Positions 17,301 through 24,294 of a DNA stretch of 24,857 nt are shown in pieces; within the stretch, counting starts at the first letter, position 1, and every line of letters begins with the position of its first letter. Location: the NCBI GenBank assembly GCA_002331335.1, contig DCZO01000001.1, forward strand, positions 21,802 through 46,658, read 5' to 3'. The notes under the pieces are model-generated. The model was given only the letters and a program-made list of their open reading frames with translations, was not told where the DNA came from and did not search any database. This stretch comes from Nitrospira sp. UBA2082 (GTDB lineage: Bacteria > Nitrospirota > Nitrospiria > Nitrospirales > Nitrospiraceae). Both the position numbers and the translations under genes were made by a program.

Positions 17301-19522
17301 GTCGCCGTCATCGGCTGGGTCTCCCCCACGAACAGCGTCAAGTCCTGCGGCGAGAGCGTGAGCAGCACCAATTCGGGGGCCGTCACGGTGACGGTCGCCG
17401 TCGCGCTGCCCCCATTGAGACTGGCCGTGATGGTGGCGGTGCCCTCTCCCACGGTGTTCACCGGGAAGTCCGCGGAGAGCGCACCCGCCGCGACGGTGAC
17501 GGAGGCCGGCACCTGGGCCACGTTCGGCGCACTGCTGGTCAGGGTGACCACGGTCACATCCGTCGGAGCCCGACTCAGCGTCACGGTCACGATGCCCGGA
17601 CGCCCCTTCGGTACACTCTGCGTGAGGGGGGTGAGACTGCTGACCACCGGCGGCGGCGGCGTGACCTGCACGATCGCGCTGACCGTCGAACTATTGATCG
17701 CGGCCGTGATCGTGGCACTCCCCGCCAGCAACGCGGTCACTGGTATCACCGCACTCAACTGATTGGCCGGGACGGTGATCGAGGCAGGCACCTGCACAAT
17801 TGTCGCCGCACTGTTGGTCAGGGGAATGACGGTCTCGCTCACCTGCGCCGCGTTGATCGTGAGCGTCAGACTTCCCGTTGCGCCTTGTTGCAGCGGCAAG
17901 GGGTTGGGCAGCAACGAGACGACGGCCGGCGGCGGCGGCTGGACCTGCACGATCGCGCTCTGCGTGGTGCCGTTCACGCTGGCGGTGACGGTGGCGCTGC
18001 CCACGGCGAGGCCGGTCACGGTGAACGCGGCGCTGGTCTGGCCTGCCGGGACCGTCACGACTGCGGGGATTTGCACGATCGCGGCCGGCGAGACCGTGAG
18101 GCTGACTTCGGTGTTCGTGAGCTGACCCGCGTTGAGCGTCACGGTTAAGGTCCCGTTCGCCCCAATGACAACGGGCAAGGGCGACGGCAACAAGGACACG
18201 ATCGCGGGCGGCGGCGGCGTGACTTGGACGGCGGATTCGGCCATTGAGCCATGCAGACTCACATGGACCATGGCCGTGCCAAGCGCGGCCGCGGTCACGG
18301 GGATCGTGGTGGTCAACTGGCCGACGGGCACGGTCACTGTGGCTGGGACCGTGACGATGCCGGTCGGAGATACCGTCACCGGGATCGAGGTCGCACTCGC
18401 TTGGACCGCACTGATGGTGACCGTCAGCGTGCCGGTCGCCCCGAGATTGAGGCTCGTGGTGGCTGGGACGAGCGAGACGATCGTCGGCAGATTGGCCGTC
18501 ACCGTAATCGTACTGGTCGCGCTCGTGCCATTCAGACTCGCCGTGATGATGGACGTCCCAGGGGTATTGGCGGAGACCGGAATGGTCACGCTGGTCTGCC
18601 CGGCCAGGACCGTGACTGAAGCCGGGACCGAGGCGATACTGGAGGTGCTGCTGGATAGGGTGATCGTTGTCGGACTGCTTTGGGCCGCGCTGATCAGGAC
18701 CGTCAGATCCCCGGTCCCGCCTTGCGTGATGGTTTTGGAGGCCGGCTGGAGACTCGCAATGGTCGGCGGCGCGGCACTCACATCGACGGTGGCGCTCACA
18801 GAGCCGCCGTTCAACGTGGCGGTAATCTGGGCATTGCCCACGGCCACCGCCGTCACCGGAATCCCAATACTCGTTTGATTCACGGCAACGTTCACGCTGC
18901 TCGGCACGGTGGCCACGCCGGTATTGTTGCTGGTCAGGGTCAGACTGCCGGCCACGGTCGGCGCCGGGGCAATCGTGGCGGTCAGGGTGCCGGCGGCCCC
19001 GGCGGTCAGGTTCAAGGGATTGGGGCTCAGCGCGGTCGGCGTCGGGAGAATCTTGGTGCCGTATACGGAGACGGTGAGATACGCCCCCGGGGTGCTTGCG
19101 ACTTTGACGGTGAGTTGGTTCGTGCCCGGATTCAAAGTGATGGTGCGGTCGACGATCGCGACGTTCTGGCCAAAGTCCGCGGGCCCGGCGACTTGGACAT
19201 TGTTGACGGTGATCCAGGCAGAAGAGATGCGATTCTGGCCATTGCTCTGCCCATTGACGATGTGGAGCACAACCGGCTCGCCCACATGGGCCGGGACCGT
19301 GATGGTGTCGGTGTACTCATTCGGCGCCCCACTCATGCGCACATATTGTTTGGGGCCGAAGATCTGTTGATCGGGGGTAGCGAATGCCGGGAGTACCAGA
19401 CTGAGCCAGGCCAGGACCATTGTCAGTGCCAGCAGACCGAATCGCGCTGACGCTGGCCTCACTCCCTCTGTGATCGGCGATGCACTGATGGACTCCCGAC
19501 GACGTCTCTGCCTGGTCACCAT
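11336..19522 (-). CDS. Giant exported Rhs/YD-repeat protein with Ig stalk, LamG insert and variable tip 1
   Basis: The 2728-aa protein starts at ATG 19522 after AGGAGAG. A long basic N-region and the hydrophobic segment FGLLALTMVLAWLSLVLPAFA (about 28-48) form a Sec signal peptide. In order follow a small beta domain (about 55-155), six similar Ig-like repeats of about 92 aa (161-715), a BIG2-like domain (about 716-808), another Ig-like domain, an IPT/TIG-like domain (about 903), a putative-Ig/cadherin-like domain (PPVLDPIGNKTV, about 986), and a carboxypeptidase-regulatory-like domain (LSGRVVDGSGQP, about 1080). Then come the Rhs entry motif SPFGAGWGL (about 1470), a LamG domain (about 1505-1710), YD repeats to GRFLQKDPVGL (about 2580), and tip 1 (2581-2728). 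The DPFGL junction is intact. Tip 1 has FMDCFIRC, a Gly-rich region, a hydrophobic segment (LALGVGLLTYDAVSIGLCI) and CIDDCMNEESC; no known toxin is recognised. It is probably a secreted or surface Rhs polymorphic toxin; an adhesion role is an alternative. Confidence 0.92.
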   Translation of the reverse strand: MVTRQRRRRESISASPITEGVRPASARFGLLALTMVLAWLSLVLPAFATPDQQIFGPKQYVRMSGAPNEYTDTITVPAHVGEPVVLHIVNGQSNGQNRISSAWITVNNVQVAGPADFGQNVAIVDRTITLNPGTNQLTVKVASTPGAYLTVSVYGTKILPTPTALSPNPLNLTAGAAGTLTATIAPAPTVAGSLTLTSNNTGVATVPSSVNVAVNQTSIGIPVTAVAVGNAQITATLNGGSVSATVDVSAAPPTIASLQPASKTITQGGTGDLTVLISAAQSSPTTITLSSSTSSIASVPASVTVLAGQTSVTIPVSANTPGTSIITASLNGTSATSTITVTANLPTIVSLVPATTSLNLGATGTLTVTISAVQASATSIPVTVSPTGIVTVPATVTVPVGQLTTTIPVTAAALGTAMVHVSLHGSMAESAVQVTPPPPAIVSLLPSPLPVVIGANGTLTVTLNAGQLTNTEVSLTVSPAAIVQIPAVVTVPAGQTSAAFTVTGLAVGSATVTASVNGTTQSAIVQVQPPPPAVVSLLPNPLPLQQGATGSLTLTINAAQVSETVIPLTNSAATIVQVPASITVPANQLSAVIPVTALLAGSATITAAINSSTVSAIVQVTPPPPVVSSLTPLTQSVPKGRPGIVTVTLSRAPTDVTVVTLTSSAPNVAQVPASVTVAAGALSADFPVNTVGEGTATITASLNGGSATATVTVTAPELVLLTLSPQDLTLFVGETQPMTATATLTDGTQQNLTTDSRLVWASTNQTVATIASDGVVTAQAVGASTIRATFTPATGTPTIVETSLTVLTPPALTLTATPTTVAVGQALSVTVTSARMADIGGLTVTITSSGTGAVSHATTVIIPENQTTTTVIVTGVTVGTVTLTATAPIRTPGTLALTVNPSAAPVVLGLTPLSGPTGTVVTLTGLNFFPQATDTVVRLNGLALALTTVSPTQAVFTVPAGATSGFITVTTPLGTATTAQAFVINRPPVLDPIGNKTVALGSTLTFTATAVDPDGQSVTLAATPMPLMPHATFNTQTGLFVFTPDATQVGTFPLTITARDGLITVSESITITVTGAPPGGTTGLSGRVVDGSGQPIANMVVTVKATGQAGTTNTQGIFTINGVAATGRQVLLANGAPLGYAILAAPVDLIPNVMNTLGSELRVPVVDTAHAVTVNPAATTVISNPTLPNTTVTIAPGTAKNPDGTNFTGALSISPVPEYGRPESRPVELKPGFSITIQPAGITLTTPAPITLPNTDNLPPGNQLDLWSLSPDTGTFYVAGRMRVSADGSKLETISGGVRKTAWHFALSFVAQLINDLNRIIGGCTTCTINSGGDLTEGTLTQDITIPGVRTLGISRDLTLQYNSTTADVQPILPIAATLDVRAAVPVTFSADLTVGGLRQGTRGVWDASVMAEQATSSTRMGVSYDGAALPTGRYPYELVTYSNYAQSSVGAVTNGATVLRNEQASPFGAGWGLMGVDRIVLSSGLAILAQGTGQTIPFASAPLTGLVSWWPAEGTAQDLQSAFNGTLQGGTTFGNGSLGTAFHFDGIDDFVSIPHTAAHTTPHLTVGGWVFITQAPATGQEYYLMSKYDGNLSGWIIRMDALQQVALSVSRPPDLAVHAISRPNLPLNTWVHVAGTYDGTTANMYINGVLQGTATLDGGYSGATVPMVLGKASWAQAGFVKGHLDGVEVYNRALSNMEINDLYTSGGRRDLTAQFIAPPSESSTLTRNPDGTYTRRLKDGTVYQFNAQGYQTSLADRNGNTTTYAYNGSNQLTTITDPTNQITMLAYSGTRLATITDPAGRITTLTHDSAGNLIAIDAPDQTRTSFNYDAQHRMVQKRDARGQVSAYQFDSAGRLKKATLANGDSREIRPTDLTGVPDLANGSGVFGNPATIQQPPVIQATFKDAKGQTTTFETDAIGRVTKQIDPLNRTTLIERDPQGNPTKITRPNGAVTTMTYDAKNNLLTSTEQSIAATTTFVYEPVFNQVTRITDPKGNQTNIAYDAKGNPITITDADNKVTRFFYNAQGLLTETRDALYPTNPATTFTYDTLGRLLTTTDPLNRTTTLTYDSAGNVATSKDHLNRITSFEYDAKNRLKKVIDPLLGETVYTYDGNGNLLTVKDAKNQVTTFAYDSRNRLISTTDPLGKVETYEYDGNDNLTKRHTPKGDDILFAYNAVNELLSKTLPGNVVTSYTYSAVGNLLTVTDPDSALTMTYDQANRLLTTSTAGSSNQPSVTLTYTYDKNGNRLTLNGGTASHTYVYDVLNRLTSVTTPTGAATFAYDPLSRRTSLTLPNGTSTTYTYDPASQVTNILHQITASATQINKADYLYNGVGNRTSLTDRRGAQSFGYDNLDRLTSASHPLLGTPQAFTYDAVGNRTTVGNVTNAGNQLTADATHSYQYDDNGNLTRKTLLATGNYTQYTYDAENRLTKVEDFVAGASTPAFTSTYRYDGLGRRIEKVANGQTKRYIYDGEDILLEYDGTNSLVARYTHGPGIDEPIAVTKGSNTFFYHQDGLGSVTDLTDSAGATAKSYSYDAYGNILESPGTVEQPYMYTGREFDSESGLYYYRARYYDPSTGRFLQKDPVGLTGGINSYGYVINNPVNLIDPFGLAPSFMDCFIRCVSEHYGIEEALLRTIVGINAIPIPKSGIGVPRLGGTSGVTNLLSRFGQRFTSDPKLGTQTLGTNRLFGLLGRLNLALGVGLLTYDAVSIGLCIDDCMNEESCDVDSQSNP
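11781..13475 (-). repeat. Rhs core direct repeat, copy A (in parent rhs)
   Basis: This is the parental copy of the shared core block. Copy B (9281-10975) matches it over its full length, and copy C (7633-8475) matches its left 843 bp. The boundary at 11781 is the RFLQKDP coding sequence; to the left, the three tips share no long similarity beyond the Y-YV-N-P junction residues. Confidence 0.92.
14395..15005 (-). other. LamG (concanavalin-like) domain inserted in rhs
   Basis: Within the rhs product, residues about 1505-1710 have the LamG_3 pattern: GLVSWWPAEGTAQD, then AFHFDGIDDFVSIP, VGGWVFI, WVHVAGTYDGTTANMYINGVLQG, and HLDGVEVYNRALSNMEINDLY. Such domains usually bind sugars or other surface ligands. 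It interrupts the usual passage from the SPFGAGWG motif to the YD repeats. Confidence 0.85.
17380..19042 (-). repeat. Tandem Ig-like repeats (six units of about 92 codons) in rhs
   Basis: Six similar protein units in a row, each with a P-x-SL-x-P start, a GxxGTLTVTI strand, VPASVTVPAGQ-type centre and a GxATITASLNG end. Units 3 to 6 are joined by runs of four or five prolines (TPPPP, QPPPP). They would form a rigid stalk that holds the Rhs shell away from the cell surface. The DNA is GC-rich and creates long false frames on the plus strand. Confidence 0.85.
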
Positions 19523-19748
19523 TCTCTCTCCTGTGCTGTCATGGTTGGCTCTCTCAGGGTCAGTTCAGTTCGACCGTTTCTATCACAGGCCGTCTCATGT
19601 GCAAGTATTTCTAACTTTTCGTACACCATATCATTCATGACGGGACACGACGCACGGGCCACGATAGGCAACACTGTGCACGAGATGACGTTCCCAGTAA
19701 TCACTGCGGATGAGCCGCGGCCGATCGTCAGAAAGTGTCGGCGAGTCC
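19523..19748. other. Intergenic region between divergent rhs and bamA
   Basis: No coding frame with support is seen. It must hold the rhs promoter, but I found no minus-strand -35/-10 pair that I would defend; TTGCAC near 19600 has no good -10 partner. The right end runs into the bamA promoter. Confidence 0.5.
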
Positions 19749-19777
19749 TTTACAATGCAGGGAGGCGTCAATATAAT
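19749..19777 (+). promoter_or_regulatory. Near-consensus sigma70 promoter of the bamA operon
   Basis: TTTACA (19749-19754, five of six bases) and a perfect TATAAT (19772-19777) are separated by exactly 17 nt. It would start transcription near 19784, leaving a 5' leader of about 130 nt before bamA. It faces bamA and away from rhs. Confidence 0.75.
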
Positions 19778-19916
19778 CCACCAGTTTTGCGAGCCGTGGG
19801 CGAATGGGCGGCAACCGTGTTCCCTCAAGTCTGCACATCGGAGCGGGTCAGGCGTGATGGGGTCGGCTCATCTCTGCCCGGCCTCCGGGCGATGATGGGA
19901 CGTTGCCACGGTCAGG

Positions 19917-22268
19917 GTGATTTTCGCGCGAGAGTACTCTTTGGCGATCGTGACGCTCATCCACAGATCTCGATGGCTCGTTGCGCTGATCGTGGCAATC
20001 TCTGTCTTGTCCGGCTGGTGTGAAGCGGTTGAGCAGACGACGGTCTCCAAGGTCAAGTCGATCGACATCCGGGGCAACAAGCGCATCGAAGTTCCCGCCA
20101 TTCTCGGACGCCTCACGCTCAAGGTGAATGATCCCTATACGTCCGAGACGGTTCGCGGGCAGGTCAAGATTCTGTACGAGTCCGGCTTCTTCGAGGATGT
20201 CCAAGTCGAAACTGACGTGGTGCCCGAAGGAACGGCCGTGGTCTTCGTCGTTCGGGAAAAACCCTTCATTACGGAAATCGTGTATGACGGGAATGAGCAT
20301 CTGAGCGACGACAAGCTCAAGGAAAAAACCCTCATCAAGAGCCAAACCTTCCTTGATCAACAGCAGGTCAAGGACAGCGCCGAGAATATCCGTTTGGCCT
20401 ATGAAAAAGACGGCTATCACAATTGCCAGGTGATTCCGGTCGTTCAAGCGCTGGACCAAGAGCGCAAGCGCCTGACGTTTTTCGTGACCGAAGGGGACAA
20501 GGCCCAAATCAAGGAGGTGACGTTCGACGGTTTGCGGACCATGACGAAGGCGGAGATGTTTAAGGTCGTGTCGACCCGCGAATGGGTGCCGTGGTATGGG
20601 CTGTTTACGCGATTCACCTTGCCGTCGCTCATCTCCGATGCCGGCGTCCTGAAGCGGGAAGAAGCGATGAATGATGTGGAACGGATCAGGGAAGTGCTGC
20701 TGAATAAGGGGTATTTCAACGCCAGGGTGAGTCTCTCGTCCATTGAATTGACCGAGGACAAGCGGTGGTTCACCGTGACTTTTAACATCTTCGAGGGCGA
20801 ACCCTTTACCATTGGAGAGGTAGGATTCCGGGGCTATACGGTGTTCGAAGACCTCGAGCTTCGGGAAGGACTCAAGATCAAGCAGGGGGAAATTTTTCAG
20901 CGCGCAAAGCTGCGTGATGAAATCACCCGCCTGACGGATCTCTATGGGGGGAAGGGCTACTCGTTCGCCGAAGTCACACCCAATGCCATTCCGAACAACG
21001 AAGAACGGACAGTCAGCGTCATCTTCAGCATCAAAGAAGGGGAGATGATGCGCATCCGGCAAATCAACATTTTCGGGAACAACAAGACGCGCGACAACGT
21101 CATCCGCCGGGAAATCCGGGTGGATGAACAAGACGTCATTGACACCCAGTCCCTGAAGCGGAGTTTCCAGCGGTTGAACAATCTCAATTTTTTTGAAACC
21201 GTCGAAATTTTGCCCGACAAAGTGTCTGCTGACAAAGTGGATTTGAACGTTCGGGTGAAGGAGAAGCCGACGGGCCAGTTCAGCCTCGGTGGAGGGTTCA
21301 GCTCGCTGGATCGACTGATGGCGATTGCCAACATCACGGAAGGGAATATCGGCGGATATGGCATCATGGGGCGAGTCAGCGGCCAACTCGGCCAGCGGAG
21401 GAGCCTGGGATCGATCACGTTGCGTAATCCCTATGTGAACGATTCGCTGACGTCGCTGCAGTTGGATATTTACCGCAGCATGACGAACTACCTGACCTTT
21501 TTCGAGTCGCGGACCGGCGCGAGTGTGACGGTGGGCCGCTGGTTGTCGGAATACAATTCGGGGTCTATCAGCATCTTCGGAGAAGAATTGAATTACAGAA
21601 GCCCGGCCAGGGGCGTGTGCGACTCCGTTCCCGAATTTTGCGATCAGCTGCTTGGCCATCAGTCATCCACTGGATTTCGGATCAATGGCTTCAGGGACAC
21701 AAGGGACTATTATCTCGATCCTCGGTCCGGTTGGCGGATCGGAGGTGGGGTCGACATCGGAACTCCGCTCATGGGCGGTACCAATAATTTCATTAAGTAC
21801 AGCGCCGACGTGATCAAGGTGACCCCGCTGCCCTTCGACATGCGGTTGTCGATCCGTGGTCGGTTCGGGGCCGTGGATGCGTTCGGAGGGAGTCCGGTCC
21901 CGCTCAGTGAACGGTTCTATGTCGGCGGTATCAATACCGTGCGCGGGTTTGTCTTCGGCCGGGCCGGCCCGATTGTGGAGCGGACGAAGACGACGCTCGG
22001 TGCGGCGAAGCAGCTCATCTTCAACGCCGATCTCATCTTTACGATCTCCGCCGACGCGAAGCTGAACGGCGTGCTCTTCTTCGATTACGGGAGAGGATTT
22101 GGTGAGGATGAAAGTCTGTCGATCTTTGAGCTCAGGAAAACGGCGGGACTTGAGGGGCGCTGGATTTCGCCGTTTGGTCCGTTGCGCGCGGCCTACGGCA
22201 TCAATCTCGAACCCAGGACCGGCGAGCGAAGCGGGGTGTTCGAGTTTACGATCGGATCGATCTTCTGA
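19917..22268 (+). CDS. bamA: Outer-membrane protein assembly factor BamA
   Basis: BamA is the central outer-membrane barrel that folds other beta-barrel proteins. The 783-aa product has a signal peptide (RSRWLVALIVAISVLSGWCEA, about 18-38) and POTRA domains in a row (starts such as VKSIDIRGNKRI at about 46, ITEIVYDGNEHL at 119, IKEVTFDGLRTM at 197, IGEVGFRGYTV at 300, IRQINIFGNNKT at 380). From about residue 450 the Bac_surface_Ag barrel begins, with the diagnostic loop-6 motif VRGF near 675 (GGINTVRGF) and an aromatic C-terminal Phe (GSIF), as in most outer-membrane barrels. The first start is GTG 19917; GTG 19950 is an in-frame alternative that leaves a shorter signal peptide. Neither has a strong ribosome-binding site. 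It heads an operon with the periplasmic chaperones and lipid A genes. Confidence 0.96.
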   Translation: MIFAREYSLAIVTLIHRSRWLVALIVAISVLSGWCEAVEQTTVSKVKSIDIRGNKRIEVPAILGRLTLKVNDPYTSETVRGQVKILYESGFFEDVQVETDVVPEGTAVVFVVREKPFITEIVYDGNEHLSDDKLKEKTLIKSQTFLDQQQVKDSAENIRLAYEKDGYHNCQVIPVVQALDQERKRLTFFVTEGDKAQIKEVTFDGLRTMTKAEMFKVVSTREWVPWYGLFTRFTLPSLISDAGVLKREEAMNDVERIREVLLNKGYFNARVSLSSIELTEDKRWFTVTFNIFEGEPFTIGEVGFRGYTVFEDLELREGLKIKQGEIFQRAKLRDEITRLTDLYGGKGYSFAEVTPNAIPNNEERTVSVIFSIKEGEMMRIRQINIFGNNKTRDNVIRREIRVDEQDVIDTQSLKRSFQRLNNLNFFETVEILPDKVSADKVDLNVRVKEKPTGQFSLGGGFSSLDRLMAIANITEGNIGGYGIMGRVSGQLGQRRSLGSITLRNPYVNDSLTSLQLDIYRSMTNYLTFFESRTGASVTVGRWLSEYNSGSISIFGEELNYRSPARGVCDSVPEFCDQLLGHQSSTGFRINGFRDTRDYYLDPRSGWRIGGGVDIGTPLMGGTNNFIKYSADVIKVTPLPFDMRLSIRGRFGAVDAFGGSPVPLSERFYVGGINTVRGFVFGRAGPIVERTKTTLGAAKQLIFNADLIFTISADAKLNGVLFFDYGRGFGEDESLSIFELRKTAGLEGRWISPFGPLRAAYGINLEPRTGERSGVFEFTIGSIF

Positions 22269-22545
22269 ATGAATGACCGTGCTGAGGCCATGAGGATCTG
22301 AAAACAGCGCGTGATGTCAGGGTACTCCGCAACGCCGCTCACATTCATCACGGAGGGCTATCCTTCCTGCGCGCTTTCTGGCAAAATGCACAAATTATTC
22401 AAAGGGGTATCCCTCCTGGACGGCGCGAGGGCGGCTTCTCTGTCATCCTGAAAGTTGGCTTGTGACACGTTCCCTAAACGAGTTTTCTCGTACCATCCGG
22501 TGTGTGATTCTTGCTGTGGCTCAACGAGCGTACGATCTGGTTCGT

Positions 22546-23112
22546 ATGCCGATAGGCCGTCAACAGTCTCCGATCCTCTTCGCCATGGCCATGGCCGGTC
22601 TCTTGACCGTGGGCTGTACGCCAAGTGGGTTGAGGGTCGACGGGCACAAGATCGAAGGCAAAATGGGGCTTGTTGACTCCTCGCGCGTGTGGAACGAATC
22701 GAACTTGGGCAAGAAGCTGAAAGAGACGTTGAGTGCCCACCAGAAAAACCGGCAGGCGTTGCTTGAGGCTGATGCGCGAGAGTTGCAACGCATGCAAGAG
22801 GACCTGAAGCGGTTTGAAGAGTCACGGTCCTTCCAGCCTGACGGGATTCTGCGACGCAAACAGCAACTACAGCAGCGCTTCGAGGAGTATCAGCAGAAGA
22901 GTATGGAATTGAATCGGGAGATCCAGGAAAAGGGGCGTGAGGTGTCGGAAGGTTTTCGGGTGAAAGTGGATGGCGCGGTCGGAAAGGTGGCCAAGCGCCT
23001 CGGATTGCAGGTTGTCATTGAGAAAGGCAAAGGCGGCCCCACGTTCTATAGTGAGGAGGGGCTGGACCTGACGAGTCAGGTGATCGAGGAATTCAATCGA
23101 GAGCATCCGTAG
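22546..23112 (+). CDS. OmpH/Skp-family chaperone, probable lipoprotein form
   Basis: The 188-aa product starts MPIGRQQSPILFAMAMAG and reaches a lipobox-like TVGC at about residues 21-24, suggesting lipid attachment and membrane anchoring. The rest fits OmpH/Skp: a short beta strand (KMGLVDSSRVWNES), a long charged coiled coil (about 65-140) and a closing strand pair (LQVVIEKGKGG, then LDLTSQVIEEFNREHP). Skp-type proteins hold unfolded outer-membrane proteins in the periplasm for BamA. The frame is open to GTG 22462, which would add 28 residues before the signal; the later ATG is chosen because it gives a normal short lipoprotein signal, though its ribosome-binding site is weak. The 277 nt between bamA and this gene show no clear promoter or terminator. 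Confidence 0.82.
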   Translation: MPIGRQQSPILFAMAMAGLLTVGCTPSGLRVDGHKIEGKMGLVDSSRVWNESNLGKKLKETLSAHQKNRQALLEADARELQRMQEDLKRFEESRSFQPDGILRRKQQLQQRFEEYQQKSMELNREIQEKGREVSEGFRVKVDGAVGKVAKRLGLQVVIEKGKGGPTFYSEEGLDLTSQVIEEFNREHP

Positions 23113-23129
23113 GGCTGTGGAGGGTTGAC

Positions 23130-23669
23130 ATGAGACGTGTAGGAATCGTGATGGCTGTGGGCGGTGCCCTCTTGGCATGCTGGGCGGCAGCAGTGAACGC
23201 GTCCGATGCGATCAAGATTGCCGTGATGGACCAACAGGCCGTGATCGAACGGTCCAAAGTAGGCAAGGCGGCACTTGAGGAGGTCAAGACCTATCAGGCG
23301 ACCAGGCAGAAGATTATCACGGCCGACGAGCAGGAGCTGAAAGAACTTGAGCAGGCCATTCAGGATCCGAATAGCAAGCTCAGTGAAGCGGCCAAACAAG
23401 AGAAGCAGGAACAGTTTCGATCAAAAGTCGAGGCCTATCAGCGGCGGCTACAAGACTTCAACCGTGAGATCCAGCAGAAGCAACGCGAGATGGCCGCGGA
23501 GTACTCGAAGAAGATCGCGGATGCCGCCCAGGCGGTGGCACAAAAGGAGGGGTTTGTTGCCGTCCTCGACAAAGGGAATGAGTCGATGTTCCGCATCGTG
23601 CTCTACCACCAGCCGGCGCTGGATGTGACCGACTTGGTCGTGAAGGAATTCGATCGGCAGCAGAACTGA
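23130..23669 (+). CDS. skp: OmpH/Skp-family periplasmic chaperone
   Basis: The 179-aa protein has a signal peptide (MRRVGIVMAVGGALLACWAAAVNAS) and the Skp layout: a first strand (IKIAVMDQQAVIERSKVGKAAL), a long coiled-coil hairpin rich in Glu, Lys and Gln (about 53-135), and the closing strand region (EGFVAVLDKGNESMFRIVLY, then DVTDLVVKEFDRQ). It is 17 nt after the previous skp-like gene and has a GGAGGG ribosome-binding site. It works in the periplasm with BamA and is likely part of one transcript with it. It is a clear paralogue of the gene before it but carries a cleavable-type signal with no lipobox at the cleavage end. Confidence 0.92.
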   Translation: MRRVGIVMAVGGALLACWAAAVNASDAIKIAVMDQQAVIERSKVGKAALEEVKTYQATRQKIITADEQELKELEQAIQDPNSKLSEAAKQEKQEQFRSKVEAYQRRLQDFNREIQQKQREMAAEYSKKIADAAQAVAQKEGFVAVLDKGNESMFRIVLYHQPALDVTDLVVKEFDRQQN

Positions 23670-23707
23670 GACGGCGAGTCAATTGAAGCGGAGAGGAGGC
23701 GGCGCGA

Positions 23708-24169
23708 ATGGCGAAGGTCGACCAGGTAGAAATTCAGGAGATTCAGGCATTACTTCCTCACCGGTATCCCTTCTTGCTGGTGGATCGGGTGAAAGAGTTT
23801 GAGCCCGGCAAGAGGCTTACCGCGATCAAGAATGTCACGATCAACGAGCCATTTTTTCAAGGACATTTTCCCGGGCGCCCGGTGATGCCCGGAGTGTTGA
23901 TTGTCGAAGCGATGGCCCAGGCCGGCGGCGTCCTGGTGTTCAAGTCCGGAGGGACGGTCGGGAAAACCATCATGTATCTAGCGGGTATCGAGGAGGCAAA
24001 GTTCCGCCGACCCGTGGTGCCCGGCGATCAGCTCCGTTTTGAGATCGAAGTCCTCAAGAAGCGTCCTCCGTTCTGGAAAATGCAAGGGAAGGCCTATGTA
24101 GACAACGAAGTTGCCTGCGAAGCCGTGGTAACGGCGATGGTGATGGAAGAGAAAACGGAAACACGGTAG
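23708..24169 (+). CDS. fabZ: 3-hydroxyacyl-[acyl-carrier-protein] dehydratase FabZ
   Basis: FabZ dehydrates 3-hydroxyacyl-ACP in fatty acid synthesis and competes with LpxA for hydroxyacyl-ACP, which explains its place beside lipid A genes. The 153-aa hot-dog-fold protein has LPHRYPFLLVDRV at 16-28 and the active-site run GHFPGRPVMPG at 52-62 with catalytic His53, followed by Glu67 in VEAMAQAGG; the 14-residue His-Glu spacing is the family norm. A strong GAGGAGG ribosome-binding site precedes the ATG. Length and motifs are typical for FabZ rather than FabA. Confidence 0.97.
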   Translation: MAKVDQVEIQEIQALLPHRYPFLLVDRVKEFEPGKRLTAIKNVTINEPFFQGHFPGRPVMPGVLIVEAMAQAGGVLVFKSGGTVGKTIMYLAGIEEAKFRRPVVPGDQLRFEIEVLKKRPPFWKMQGKAYVDNEVACEAVVTAMVMEEKTETR

Positions 24170-24294
24170 ATGGTACTGATCGGTGCTCGTTCGCTGAAGC
24201 GGACGGTGAAGATGTCAGCCTGACAGTGATGTGGTGATGAACCCATGACCGGTAAAAAGGACCGGTGAGCGGTGACGCTAGTAAAGGGGGCAGC

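Noticed and set aside
16395..18878. Long plus-strand frames rich in Val, Ala and Thr
   Set aside because: They mirror the Ig-like repeats of rhs; repeated antisense patterns explain them.
17380..19042. Regular repeats considered as a CRISPR array
   Set aside because: The units are about 276 bp, diverged and coding for Ig-like domains; there are no short identical repeats with unique spacers.
19848..21659. Open frame of 603 codons on the minus strand
   Set aside because: It is antisense to bamA, whose POTRA and barrel motifs are unmistakable; the composition is shadow-like.
24248..24266. ACCGGT-7 nt-ACCGGT hairpin between fabZ and lpxA
   Set aside because: The stem is only 6 bp, the flanks do not pair and there is no T tract, so it is not a credible terminator.
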